Assembly: GCA_945869475.1 (NCBI GenBank)
Contig: CAMBOV010000001.1
Location: 124,001-188,000, forward strand
Origin: Singulisphaera sp. GP187
Lineage (GTDB): Bacteria; Planctomycetota; Phycisphaerae; Phycisphaerales; SM1A02
Length of the DNA: 64,000 nucleotides
Direction: 5' to 3'
Shown here: positions 34,552 through 42,051 of the stretch, piece by piece
Layout: the number at the start of each line of letters is the position of its first letter
Position numbering within the stretch: position 1 is the first letter of the stretch
Program-made: the position numbers and the translations under genes
The notes under the pieces: model-generated
The model's database searches: none
What the model saw: only the letters and a program-made list of their open reading frames with translations
What the model was told of the DNA's origin: nothing

Positions 34552-36581
34552 TTTGGATTCGACGCGCGGCTGAGCGGCTTGATCGTTGGCAAGAGGCGAC
34601 GCGATCGCGAATCGTCTTGACGGTCGCCATCCTTGTATTCGGAGCGCTGCTCTTCTCACCACTCATTTGGACTTCGTGGACCTTCGCGAGCACCGTCAAC
34701 GACATCACACTGGTCTTGCGCGAAGCGAACGCAGTCGATCGCAATCCAATTGCGATCCAACTGCTCGAGCGCGGTAGCGTGACGATCGATGGTCGAGAGA
34801 TCGGCTCGGTTCGAGTGCAGGCACTCGCGCCACAATTTTTCGATGAGCGGGGCGCAATTCCTGAGGTCGAGGCCGTCGCGTCACTCATCGCCTCGGTCAT
34901 CGCTCCGCAGTGGGCGCCGCAGCGACTCATCGAGAGTCCCTGGCTCATCGTGTCGATCGCGTGCGCAGTGATCGGGCTTGCAGTCATCGCCGTCTGGGTC
35001 GGATTGGTGGTCCATCTCATAGGTCTGCTGCTCGTGGGAGGATGCTTCCTCGTTCCTCTGTGGATGTGGGGACAACTTGGACCGATGGTCGCCGTGGGGG
35101 GGATCATCTTTCTCTTCTTCGTTTTCTTCCTGCTCTGCCGACTTGCGCTCGCACTCTTGTCACGCGCATCACCGATCAACGGCGTCGCACACACGCTGCT
35201 GCTCGAAGCGGTTCGGCAGCGCATTTCACTGGGATTCATCGGCACATTGCTCGTCATCTTGCCGCTGATTCCACTCTGGATCGACGCACGTGAACCGCTG
35301 CGGTACCAAGTGCAGACGTTTCTCTCGCGCGGCACGAGCCTCGTCTTCATCTTCGCGGCAGCGTTGACGCTCTTTCTCTCGTGCGCAACGGTCGCCTTTG
35401 AGATTCGTGACCGGCAGATCTGGCACGTGCTCACTAAGCCAGTCTCGCGGCTGCAGTACCTCACGGGCAAACTGCTGGGGCTCTCGATTCTTAACGCGAT
35501 TGTGCTCTTCGTTGGTGGAACGGCGGTCTTCGTGTACGTCGAATACCTCTCGACCCGTCAAGCCGCCGACATCGCCGACGCCGCGGCACTCCGCGACCAA
35601 GTGCTCGTTGCCCGCGAGGTCGCTTACCCGGTCTACGAGCAACTGCAACCCGACCAACTGCGCGGCATGATCGACCGAACGATCGAGCGCGACTCGGTGC
35701 TGCAGGGGGACATCGCCGATGGCCGCCGCGCCGAAAGTGAAGTGCGACGCGAACTTCAAGCAACGAAGAACCAAGAGTTCTTGATGCAGCAGCGCACGAT
35801 CGAAGCTGGAAAGGCGCGCAAGTATGTCTTTTCTGGACTCCACGAAGCGGTGCGCACGGGCGCCGATCCGGTGTTGCGTTACAAGTTCCACATCGGTCGC
35901 GACGATTCGCATGAGACCTTTCCGGCGCTCTTCGTTTTCGGCGAGACTCCACCCGCGATGGTGAACTACGTTCCCGTTCAGCGCAACGTCTTCGCGATTC
36001 CAGTCGACGCCATCGGCAGTGACGGATCGTTGACGATCGAACTCGTCAACGGTGGGCTCACGCCCGATCGACAGTTTTATCCTGGCACCTGGTCGCTCAA
36101 CTTTGACTACGACGGCTTTGAAGTGCTCCACCGCGTTGGCGGATTCGAAGCCAACTACATGCGCGCGCTTCTCATCGATTGGTCGAAGCTCATTTTTATT
36201 GCTGCGCTGGGCATCGCCGCGGGCAGTGTGCTTTCCTTTCCAGTGGCGGTCTTGCTCGCGTTCACGGTGTTCATCTCGTGCGCCCTTTCGTCGTATCTCG
36301 GCATCGCGCTCGAGAATTACTACGTCGACGAAAAGTCTGACATCGTGACGAAGATGTTTCAGTACACGATTCGCGGGATCGCTGGAACTGTGCGCGTGAC
36401 CTTCGCACCCTTCGCGCACGCGGGCGGCACCGACGACCTCGTCAATGGTCAGATGATCACGTGGTTCAGCGTGTTCAAGACCTTTGGCTTAGTGGGAATG
36501 CTCTGGAGCATGATCGCTTTCGGATTCGGTTTCTTCACCTTTCGGCGAAAGGAGATTGCCGTGTACAGCGGAAACAACTGA
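34548..36581 (+). CDS. Large ABC-2-type transporter permease
   Basis: A 677-residue protein, about twice the usual permease size. The N-terminal part has a membrane anchor, a short exported domain and three or four hydrophobic helices. The middle has the permease-type loop (F-E-I-R-D-R-Q-I-W-H-V-L-T-K-P-V-S-R), two helices, then a soluble region of about 200 residues (roughly 330-540) with a beta-rich part near F-P-A-L-F-V-F-G-E-T. Helices return at the C-terminus. The GTG at 34548 overlaps the ATPase stop. The large soluble insert is probably extracytoplasmic and may bind cargo. Confidence 0.87.
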   Translation: MIWIRRAAERLDRWQEATRSRIVLTVAILVFGALLFSPLIWTSWTFASTVNDITLVLREANAVDRNPIAIQLLERGSVTIDGREIGSVRVQALAPQFFDERGAIPEVEAVASLIASVIAPQWAPQRLIESPWLIVSIACAVIGLAVIAVWVGLVVHLIGLLLVGGCFLVPLWMWGQLGPMVAVGGIIFLFFVFFLLCRLALALLSRASPINGVAHTLLLEAVRQRISLGFIGTLLVILPLIPLWIDAREPLRYQVQTFLSRGTSLVFIFAAALTLFLSCATVAFEIRDRQIWHVLTKPVSRLQYLTGKLLGLSILNAIVLFVGGTAVFVYVEYLSTRQAADIADAAALRDQVLVAREVAYPVYEQLQPDQLRGMIDRTIERDSVLQGDIADGRRAESEVRRELQATKNQEFLMQQRTIEAGKARKYVFSGLHEAVRTGADPVLRYKFHIGRDDSHETFPALFVFGETPPAMVNYVPVQRNVFAIPVDAIGSDGSLTIELVNGGLTPDRQFYPGTWSLNFDYDGFEVLHRVGGFEANYMRALLIDWSKLIFIAALGIAAGSVLSFPVAVLLAFTVFISCALSSYLGIALENYYVDEKSDIVTKMFQYTIRGIAGTVRVTFAPFAHAGGTDDLVNGQMITWFSVFKTFGLVGMLWSMIAFGFGFFTFRRKEIAVYSGNN

Positions 36582-36583
36582 CC

Positions 36584-38539
36584 GTGCGCGATCGACTCAT
36601 TCAACTTGCAGCAGTTCTCACGGCGATCATCGCCTTTATCTGTGCGGGCACCTTGCTGCCGGGAGTGCTGCGGATCAGCGACGAAAAGGGGCTTCGCTAC
36701 ACCGACGTCTCGCTCGAAGGCGCTCCGCCAATTGTTGCGCTCGGCACTGCAATCGGAGCGTTTCGCGGAATCATCGTCGACTATCTCTGGATCAAGGCAG
36801 GAATACAGAAGGAGAAGGGACTCTTCTACGAAGCGATGACCGATGCGCGGCTCATCACAAAGTTGCAGCCACGATTCGGTGAAGTGTGGAGTTTTCAAGG
36901 TCACAACATGGCCTACAACATCTCAGTTCTCACCGACACTCCGAGTGAACGATGGGAGTGGGTGCGAGCTGGCATCGATCTCGTGCGCGATGAGGGACTT
37001 CGCTACAACCCCAACGATCTCATCCTGCACAAAGAACTCGCTTTCTGGCTTTCGCACAAGATTGATGGCGTCGCGGACGACGCGCATCTCTACTACAAGC
37101 GTGAATTCGCACGCGAGTGGCAGTATCTGCTGGGAATTCCACCAGGATCCCATCAAGACCGAATCGCCTGGATCGAGAAAATCAAAAATGCGCCAGATTC
37201 GATCGAAGAACTTGAACTCAAGAACCCTGCGGTGCACGTGATGGTCGAGCAACTCAAGAGTGGACTCTCCGGCTTCGATCAGCGATTTCAGTTCCAGCTC
37301 GATGACAAGTTTCTCACCAACCTCGGGCGATGGAAGTCTGTGCAGACAAGTCGTTACGCGAAGTTACTGGGACTTGATGAATCCTTTCGCGCAAACGATC
37401 CGATCTATTCAACCTTCGACACGGTGCTGAAGACTCTTGCGAGCGAGGCAGCACTCGTTGACTTTCTGCCCTTCTTGCAGAAGAAGGTGCTGCTCGAGAG
37501 TTACAACATGGATCCCGCGCTCATGTGGGAGTACACGCGCGACTTCGGTCCATTCGATTGGCGCCATCCACAGTCGCACGCCTTTTACTGGGCACGCAAG
37601 GGAGCGACGACTGCCGCGAAACGCTCGTCGAACGTTGAAGAGATCTACAAGGTGCTCAACAACGATCGCATCAACATCCAGGCGATGCAGGCGCTTTCGC
37701 GCACGGGGATGATGCAGTACGACCCGTTCAGCAATGACAATCCAGGACGGCTCAACGACCCCCGATGGATCAAATCGATCGATCGCTACTTCGGCGAGCT
37801 CTACCGCAAGCACTTTGGCACGCGCGGCGGCGGCGGCGATTCGTTCTGCGACTTCTATCAAAACTTTATGTCGCAGGCCGTGCGCGAGCTCTACCGAATG
37901 GCAGACTATGAAGGGGCGCAGTCGATCCTGACGAAACTCGATTCACTCTTCGGTCGCGGCGGGCTCATTCCAAACAACAAGTATGAAGCGCCGCTCGCGA
38001 CGTTCGTGCACAACGTGACCTTCGGCGAATACGAGGGTTCTCCTGACGTCGCGCGCAGCGATGTCTACGCGGCACTCGAGCGCGGATTTCGCGAAGGTCT
38101 GCTCTTCGATCGCCCACAAGTGCTTAAAGAGGCGCTCGAGTTTGCCAAGGGACTCACGACCTACTTCCAGGGAAATCAGTACATGGACTTCGTGAATAAG
38201 TTTGGCGAGCGACGGATGGCCGATCTCATCGGAAGTCTGCGCACGAGCGTGCAAGATGTCTTTGCGAGCGTGGTGATGGATCCCACTCAGCCATTGATGG
38301 ATCGACTCACGATTTACAACCGCGCTGGAGAAGCAGAGCGCCGGATGATTTACGACCAGGTGAAGGGCGTGCTCGAGCAGGAGTACGGCGTCGACCCGCT
38401 TTCGAACGTCATCCCCTTTGCGCAACTCTTTCCAGAGCCTCCCGAGATGGATCCCTACCGTCAGGCGCAAGCTGCAGAGGCTGCTCGGCGAGGGGCTGAA
38501 GTTGAATCATCAAAGCGATCGATCGCGGAGACGAAGTAA
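36584..38539 (+). CDS. Membrane-anchored protein of unknown function, last gene of the SPFH-ABC unit
   Basis: A 651-residue protein starting with GTG two bases after the permease stop. A single hydrophobic segment (about 6-27) is followed by a large, mostly helical region rich in Tyr, Trp and charged residues, with TPR-like stretches (K-L-Q-P-R-F-G-E-V-W-S-F-Q-G-H-N-M-A-Y-N near 105-125). No enzyme motif is recognised. The N-terminal anchor with the bulk outside the cytoplasm would suit a substrate- or scaffold-binding partner of the transporter. Its stop overlaps the next start (TAATG). Confidence 0.75.
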   Translation: MRDRLIQLAAVLTAIIAFICAGTLLPGVLRISDEKGLRYTDVSLEGAPPIVALGTAIGAFRGIIVDYLWIKAGIQKEKGLFYEAMTDARLITKLQPRFGEVWSFQGHNMAYNISVLTDTPSERWEWVRAGIDLVRDEGLRYNPNDLILHKELAFWLSHKIDGVADDAHLYYKREFAREWQYLLGIPPGSHQDRIAWIEKIKNAPDSIEELELKNPAVHVMVEQLKSGLSGFDQRFQFQLDDKFLTNLGRWKSVQTSRYAKLLGLDESFRANDPIYSTFDTVLKTLASEAALVDFLPFLQKKVLLESYNMDPALMWEYTRDFGPFDWRHPQSHAFYWARKGATTAAKRSSNVEEIYKVLNNDRINIQAMQALSRTGMMQYDPFSNDNPGRLNDPRWIKSIDRYFGELYRKHFGTRGGGGDSFCDFYQNFMSQAVRELYRMADYEGAQSILTKLDSLFGRGGLIPNNKYEAPLATFVHNVTFGEYEGSPDVARSDVYAALERGFREGLLFDRPQVLKEALEFAKGLTTYFQGNQYMDFVNKFGERRMADLIGSLRTSVQDVFASVVMDPTQPLMDRLTIYNRAGEAERRMIYDQVKGVLEQEYGVDPLSNVIPFAQLFPEPPEMDPYRQAQAAEAARRGAEVESSKRSIAETK

Positions 38540-39204
38540 TGACGCGCGCCTATCCACCTGCAATCATCGGGATTGGCCGCAACTACGCAGACCACGCGAA
38601 AGAGATGGGTGGGGCAGTCCCAACGCGACCACTCGTCTTCATGAAGAACCCTGCGTGCATTATCGGTGATGGCGAAACAATCGTGATTCCACTCATCTGC
38701 ACAGAAGGTGGACCGCAAGTCGACTTCGAGGGTGAACTGGCAGTCATTCTTGACCGCGATTGTCGCGATGTGGCCGAAGAGTGCGCGCTCGAGATGGTGC
38801 GTGGATACGCAGTCGCCAACGATGTCAGCGCTCGTTGGTGGCAAAACGAGGGAGCTGGAGGGCAATTTTCTCGCGGCAAGAGCTTCGACACCTTCTGCCC
38901 GATGAGCGCGCTCGTGCGAGCGAGCCAGGTCGCTGATCCTCAGAACCTGCGCATTCAGACGCGCGTCAGCGGAGAGTTGATGCAAGACGCATCGACGTCG
39001 CAGATGATTTTTCCGGTGCGGCGACTCATCAGCGATCTCTCGCGAGGCATGACTCTTCTTGCTGGAACGATCATCCTCACCGGGTCGCCCTCAGGAGTCG
39101 GACACGCACGAAAACCGCCTCGATATCTGCGTGGCGGTGACTGCGTCGAGATTTCGATCGAGGGTGTTGGATCGCTCACCAACCGGGTCATCGAAGCGAA
39201 GTGA
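38539..39204 (+). CDS. Fumarylacetoacetate hydrolase-family protein
   Basis: A 221-residue protein of the FAH superfamily. The metal ligands Glu64, Glu66 (D-F-E-G-E-L) and Asp95 (N-D-V-S) are present, as are Lys114/Asp117 in G-K-S-F-D-T-F and the closing L-T-G-S-P-S-G-V-G. Members hydrolyse or decarboxylate acylpyruvate-type compounds; the substrate cannot be told from sequence. It begins at the last base of the preceding stop and overlaps the yidD start (GTGA), so it is in the same transcription unit. Confidence 0.9.
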   Translation: MTRAYPPAIIGIGRNYADHAKEMGGAVPTRPLVFMKNPACIIGDGETIVIPLICTEGGPQVDFEGELAVILDRDCRDVAEECALEMVRGYAVANDVSARWWQNEGAGGQFSRGKSFDTFCPMSALVRASQVADPQNLRIQTRVSGELMQDASTSQMIFPVRRLISDLSRGMTLLAGTIILTGSPSGVGHARKPPRYLRGGDCVEISIEGVGSLTNRVIEAK

Positions 39205-39440
39205 CCACGCGAGTGCCATCCGCTCCCGCACGACTCTGTATCGCAGTGATTCGCTGCTACCAACTTCTGCTCAGTAGATTCTTCGGAGGTCGATGTCGCT
39301 TTGAGCCATCTTGTTCGGTGTATGGCATTGAAGCATTCACTCGCCATGGCACCGCGCGGGGGTTTTTGCTGACCCTTCGTCGCATCGCGCGCTGCCACCC
39401 GTGGGGTGGATGCGGGCACGATCCCGTTCCAGACGCATGA
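39201..39440 (+). CDS. yidD: Membrane protein insertion efficiency factor YidD
   Basis: A 79-residue protein with the family features: I-R-C-Y-Q-L-L-L-S near the N-terminus, C-R-F-E-P-S-C-S-V-Y-G-I-E-A and C-H-P-W-G-G-C-G-H-D-P-V-P. YidD assists insertion of proteins by YidC. The GTG at 39201 overlaps the preceding stop. It normally sits between rnpA and yidC on one strand; here it faces rnpA tail to tail with seven bases between them. Confidence 0.93.
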   Translation: MTTRVPSAPARLCIAVIRCYQLLLSRFFGGRCRFEPSCSVYGIEAFTRHGTARGFLLTLRRIARCHPWGGCGHDPVPDA

Positions 39441-39447
39441 CCTCACC

Positions 39448-39810
39448 TCACGCGCGGCGAAGGTTCGTGTTGAGTTGCGTCGCGCACTCAACGAGCGCCG
39501 CCTGATAGTCCGCAAGTGGACGGTCATCGTGCGGTCGCGCCGAGACCACCAGATCGATGCCAACGGGCAGTTGCGGATAGCTCAGCCGAAATGCCTCGCG
39601 AACGAGGCGTTTCACGCGATTTCGCCGCACCGCATTTCCAACGCGACTTCCGATCGAGAGCCCAAGACGCGCGCGAGGCACATCGTTGAGCGCCGCATGA
39701 ATCGTGATGAAGCCAAGGTCCGTTCGCATCCGCCTGGCAAAGATGCGTTCGTACTCTTTCGCACCCGAGAGTCGGCTCGCTCGGTCGGTACCAGAAGGGG
39801 GACGGCTCAT
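39448..39810 (-). CDS. rnpA: Ribonuclease P protein component
   Basis: A 120-residue RNase P protein. The signature R-V-G-N-A-V-R-R-N-R-V-K-R-L-V-R-E is exact for the family (R-N-R-x-K-R). It binds the catalytic RNA that trims tRNA 5' ends. It follows the ClC gene with a four-base overlap (ATGA) instead of rpmH, its usual partner, and is convergent with yidD. Confidence 0.93.
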   Translation of the reverse strand: MSRPPSGTDRASRLSGAKEYERIFARRMRTDLGFITIHAALNDVPRARLGLSIGSRVGNAVRRNRVKRLVREAFRLSYPQLPVGIDLVVSARPHDDRPLADYQAALVECATQLNTNLRRA

Positions 39811-41609
39811 GCATCCTCCGTCGCGCGGTTGTAGAGCGCCATGAGTTGGCTTCGGCTGATGAGTCCCACGGGCGCGCCACTGATTGGATCGACCACCGGA
39901 AGCACTTGTGTCTCATGTCGACCGAATCGATGAAGAGCCGTCTCAAGTGTGTCGTGCGGATCGAGCGGCAAGAAGTCTGTTCGCTCAAGTTCAGCAACAG
40001 AGAGCAGTCGAAGCGCATCGCGATAAATCAGTGCCGAGCGAAGATCGCTTCCACAGACGAGTCCGGTGTAGACGCCGTGAGCGTCGACTACAGGAAAATC
40101 GTGCACGCCGTGTGTCTCGCCCAGCGTGATGAGGCTCTCTGCCGAGTCGTTACGGCCGACAGCAATCGCGGGCAGAAGTGGGGTGTCACGTATGAACGTC
40201 CCTCGAAGTACCGACGCAGCAGAGACACTCGCGATGCGAATGTTGAATGCCGCGAGCTCTGCTGTGTAAATGCTCGGCGAGTACACGAAGCGTGCGGCAA
40301 CGGTCGCGATCACCGCGGCAAGCAGGAGTGGAAGCAAGATCGCGTAGGAATGGCTCAATTCGTAGACAAGAAATGCTCCCGCAAGCGGAGCGTGCGAACT
40401 CGCCGCGACAAACGCTCCCATTCCAACGAGCACACCGTGAACGGGTTCGACATCGGGCAGCAGTGGGATCGCCTTCGTCAGTGCGCTGAACAGTGCGCCG
40501 AGCAGCGCACCAAGCACGAGCCCAGGTGCGAACAAGCCTCCAGCGCCGCCCGATCCGAGCGTGCATCCCGTCGCGAGAACTTTGAGAACGACGATCACTG
40601 CGAGTGATCCAAGCAGCAGAAACGCGCTCGATCCTGGAGCAACGGTGAGTTGCAGAAGTTCTCGCACGAGTGAGTAGCCCATTCCATAAAACGGAGGCAG
40701 TTCACGCTCTCCATCCCCCTCAAAGGTCACCCACACTGCGCCCAACACAACGAGCGCGGCCGCTCCAATGATCGGTCGAGTCATCACGCGAGCGGGCAAT
40801 CGGTCGAAGAGTCGATGGGCACTCTTCATCCCGACCGAGAATCCAGCAGCAGCGAATCCAACGATGAGTCCCAGCAGTGCATACTGCGGTGTCTGCACAA
40901 GCGAGAGCGGCGATTGATCAAACGTCGCCGCTGAGATGCCAAAGATTGGCTCTGAGCTATGCAGAATCGTTTGGGCCGTTGCCGCGGCAGTGACCGACGC
41001 GATGACGATTGGTGTAAAAGTTCGCGGCGTGAAATCTCGCAGGATCACTTCGAGCACGAAGAAGACCCCCGCGATCGGCGCGTTGAAGACCGCTGCGAGC
41101 CCCGCGGCAGCACCGCATCCAAGCAGGGTCGTTCGTCGACTCGTGTCGAGTTCGAGCCACGACGAAAAGAAAGATCCGATCGCTGCGCCCACCGCGACGA
41201 TCGGTCCTTCGGGTCCCGCCGAACCGCCTGAGGCGATCGTCGCCGTCGCACCGAGCAACTGTCGAGGGGCAAGTTGCAAGGGCAGAACCGATTTCTGCTT
41301 GGCCACGGCGAGGATCACCCGCGAGACTCCGTGCCCCTTGAAAGTACTTGGAAAGAGCCAAAACACGAACACAGTTACGAGAGCCCCAACCACCGGGAGC
41401 CCCACACCGATCCAGAGTTCAGCCGAACCGCGCCGCGCGAACTGTGCGATGTGGTGGTGCAACCAGTCGATCGATCCGATGAACGCGAGCGCGACGCCCG
41501 CCATGAACACCCCGCAGACTCCCGCGAGCAGCAACATATGCCAATCCTGGCTCAGGCTGAGCGAACTGCCGATGCGGCGAAAGAGGTTGCGGGTTGTTCG
41601 AACTGGCAT
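39807..41609 (-). CDS. ClC-family chloride channel/transporter with CBS domains
   Basis: A 600-residue ClC protein with about 18 membrane helices and two C-terminal CBS domains (about 460-590). The gating glutamate is present in G-P-E-G-P (Glu134, corresponding to E148 of E. coli ClC-ec1), and G-G-L-F-A-P-G matches the second anion-binding loop. The internal proton glutamate E203 of ClC-ec1 is replaced by Val188 (F-F-V-L-E-V), as in ClC channels. The serine of the G-S-G-I-P filter is His (G-H-G-V-S). It may therefore work as an anion channel or an uncoupled transporter. Divergent from rpoZ. Confidence 0.92.
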   Translation of the reverse strand: MPVRTTRNLFRRIGSSLSLSQDWHMLLLAGVCGVFMAGVALAFIGSIDWLHHHIAQFARRGSAELWIGVGLPVVGALVTVFVFWLFPSTFKGHGVSRVILAVAKQKSVLPLQLAPRQLLGATATIASGGSAGPEGPIVAVGAAIGSFFSSWLELDTSRRTTLLGCGAAAGLAAVFNAPIAGVFFVLEVILRDFTPRTFTPIVIASVTAAATAQTILHSSEPIFGISAATFDQSPLSLVQTPQYALLGLIVGFAAAGFSVGMKSAHRLFDRLPARVMTRPIIGAAALVVLGAVWVTFEGDGERELPPFYGMGYSLVRELLQLTVAPGSSAFLLLGSLAVIVVLKVLATGCTLGSGGAGGLFAPGLVLGALLGALFSALTKAIPLLPDVEPVHGVLVGMGAFVAASSHAPLAGAFLVYELSHSYAILLPLLLAAVIATVAARFVYSPSIYTAELAAFNIRIASVSAASVLRGTFIRDTPLLPAIAVGRNDSAESLITLGETHGVHDFPVVDAHGVYTGLVCGSDLRSALIYRDALRLLSVAELERTDFLPLDPHDTLETALHRFGRHETQVLPVVDPISGAPVGLISRSQLMALYNRATEDA

Positions 41610-41617
41610 CAGAGTGC

Positions 41618-41646
41618 TTGCCTGCGAGTGGGGGCTGTGCTATCCT
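41618..41646 (+). promoter_or_regulatory. Candidate sigma-70-type promoter of rpoZ
   Basis: TTGCCT (41618-41623) and TATCCT (41641-41646) are separated by 17 bases; each matches four of six consensus positions. Transcription would start near 41653, giving a leader of about 23 bases with the Shine-Dalgarno sequence GGAG before the rpoZ ATG at 41676. It lies in the divergent gap with the ClC gene. Confidence 0.4.
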
Positions 41647-41675
41647 AATTGGCTACCCAAGATTGGAGATACGCC

Positions 41676-41894
41676 ATGAATGAAGCTCTCAAAAGTGATG
41701 ACATCGTTGCGAAAGTTGGAGGACGGTTCAAACTGACCGCGCTGATTCAGCGGAGGATTTTTGAGCTGCTCAATGGCGCCCGCCCACTGGTCGAGCGCGA
41801 TGGTCGCAGTGACTTCGAGGTTGTGATCGAAGAGATCGCGACCGACAAACTTACCATCGACTGGGAAAAATCGGGACTTACGAAGCCTTCGTAA
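41676..41894 (+). CDS. rpoZ: RNA polymerase omega subunit
   Basis: A 72-residue protein resembling RpoZ: an N-terminal helix (S-D-D-I-V-A-K-V-G-G-R-F-K-L-T) and the conserved R-R-I-F-E-L-L-N-G-A-R-P region. Omega binds and stabilises the beta-prime subunit. GGAG lies seven bases before the ATG at 41676; an in-frame TTG at 41649 is less likely. The usual neighbours gmk and spoT are not adjacent. Confidence 0.85.
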   Translation: MNEALKSDDIVAKVGGRFKLTALIQRRIFELLNGARPLVERDGRSDFEVVIEEIATDKLTIDWEKSGLTKPS

Positions 41895-41896
41895 GT
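41876..41896. other. Perfect 10-base inverted repeat over the rpoZ stop codon
   Basis: ACTTACGAAG (41876-41885) and CTTCGTAAGT (41887-41896) are exact reverse complements around a single central base. The repeat overlaps the rpoZ stop codon. No T run follows, so it is not a canonical terminator. It could be a protein-binding site or an mRNA 3' hairpin with a small loop opened from the innermost pairs. Confidence 0.4.
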
Positions 41897-42051
41897 TCGC
41901 GCAGACACACAATTGAGTCCCGTGGGGTCCATTTCGCCTCTGAAAAAAGTGGGTGATTTGCGATTTCATTTCGCTTCGCCCTGATCTGGTGGTACGTTCC
42001 TTACACCCAGAGTCGTCCCTTGGTATCGCCTCATCAACTCGGAGCTGCCAA

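Noticed and set aside
41876-41896. Inverted repeat after rpoZ considered as an intrinsic terminator
   Set aside because: There is only one base between the arms and no T run follows, so it does not match a rho-independent terminator; reported as a palindrome only.
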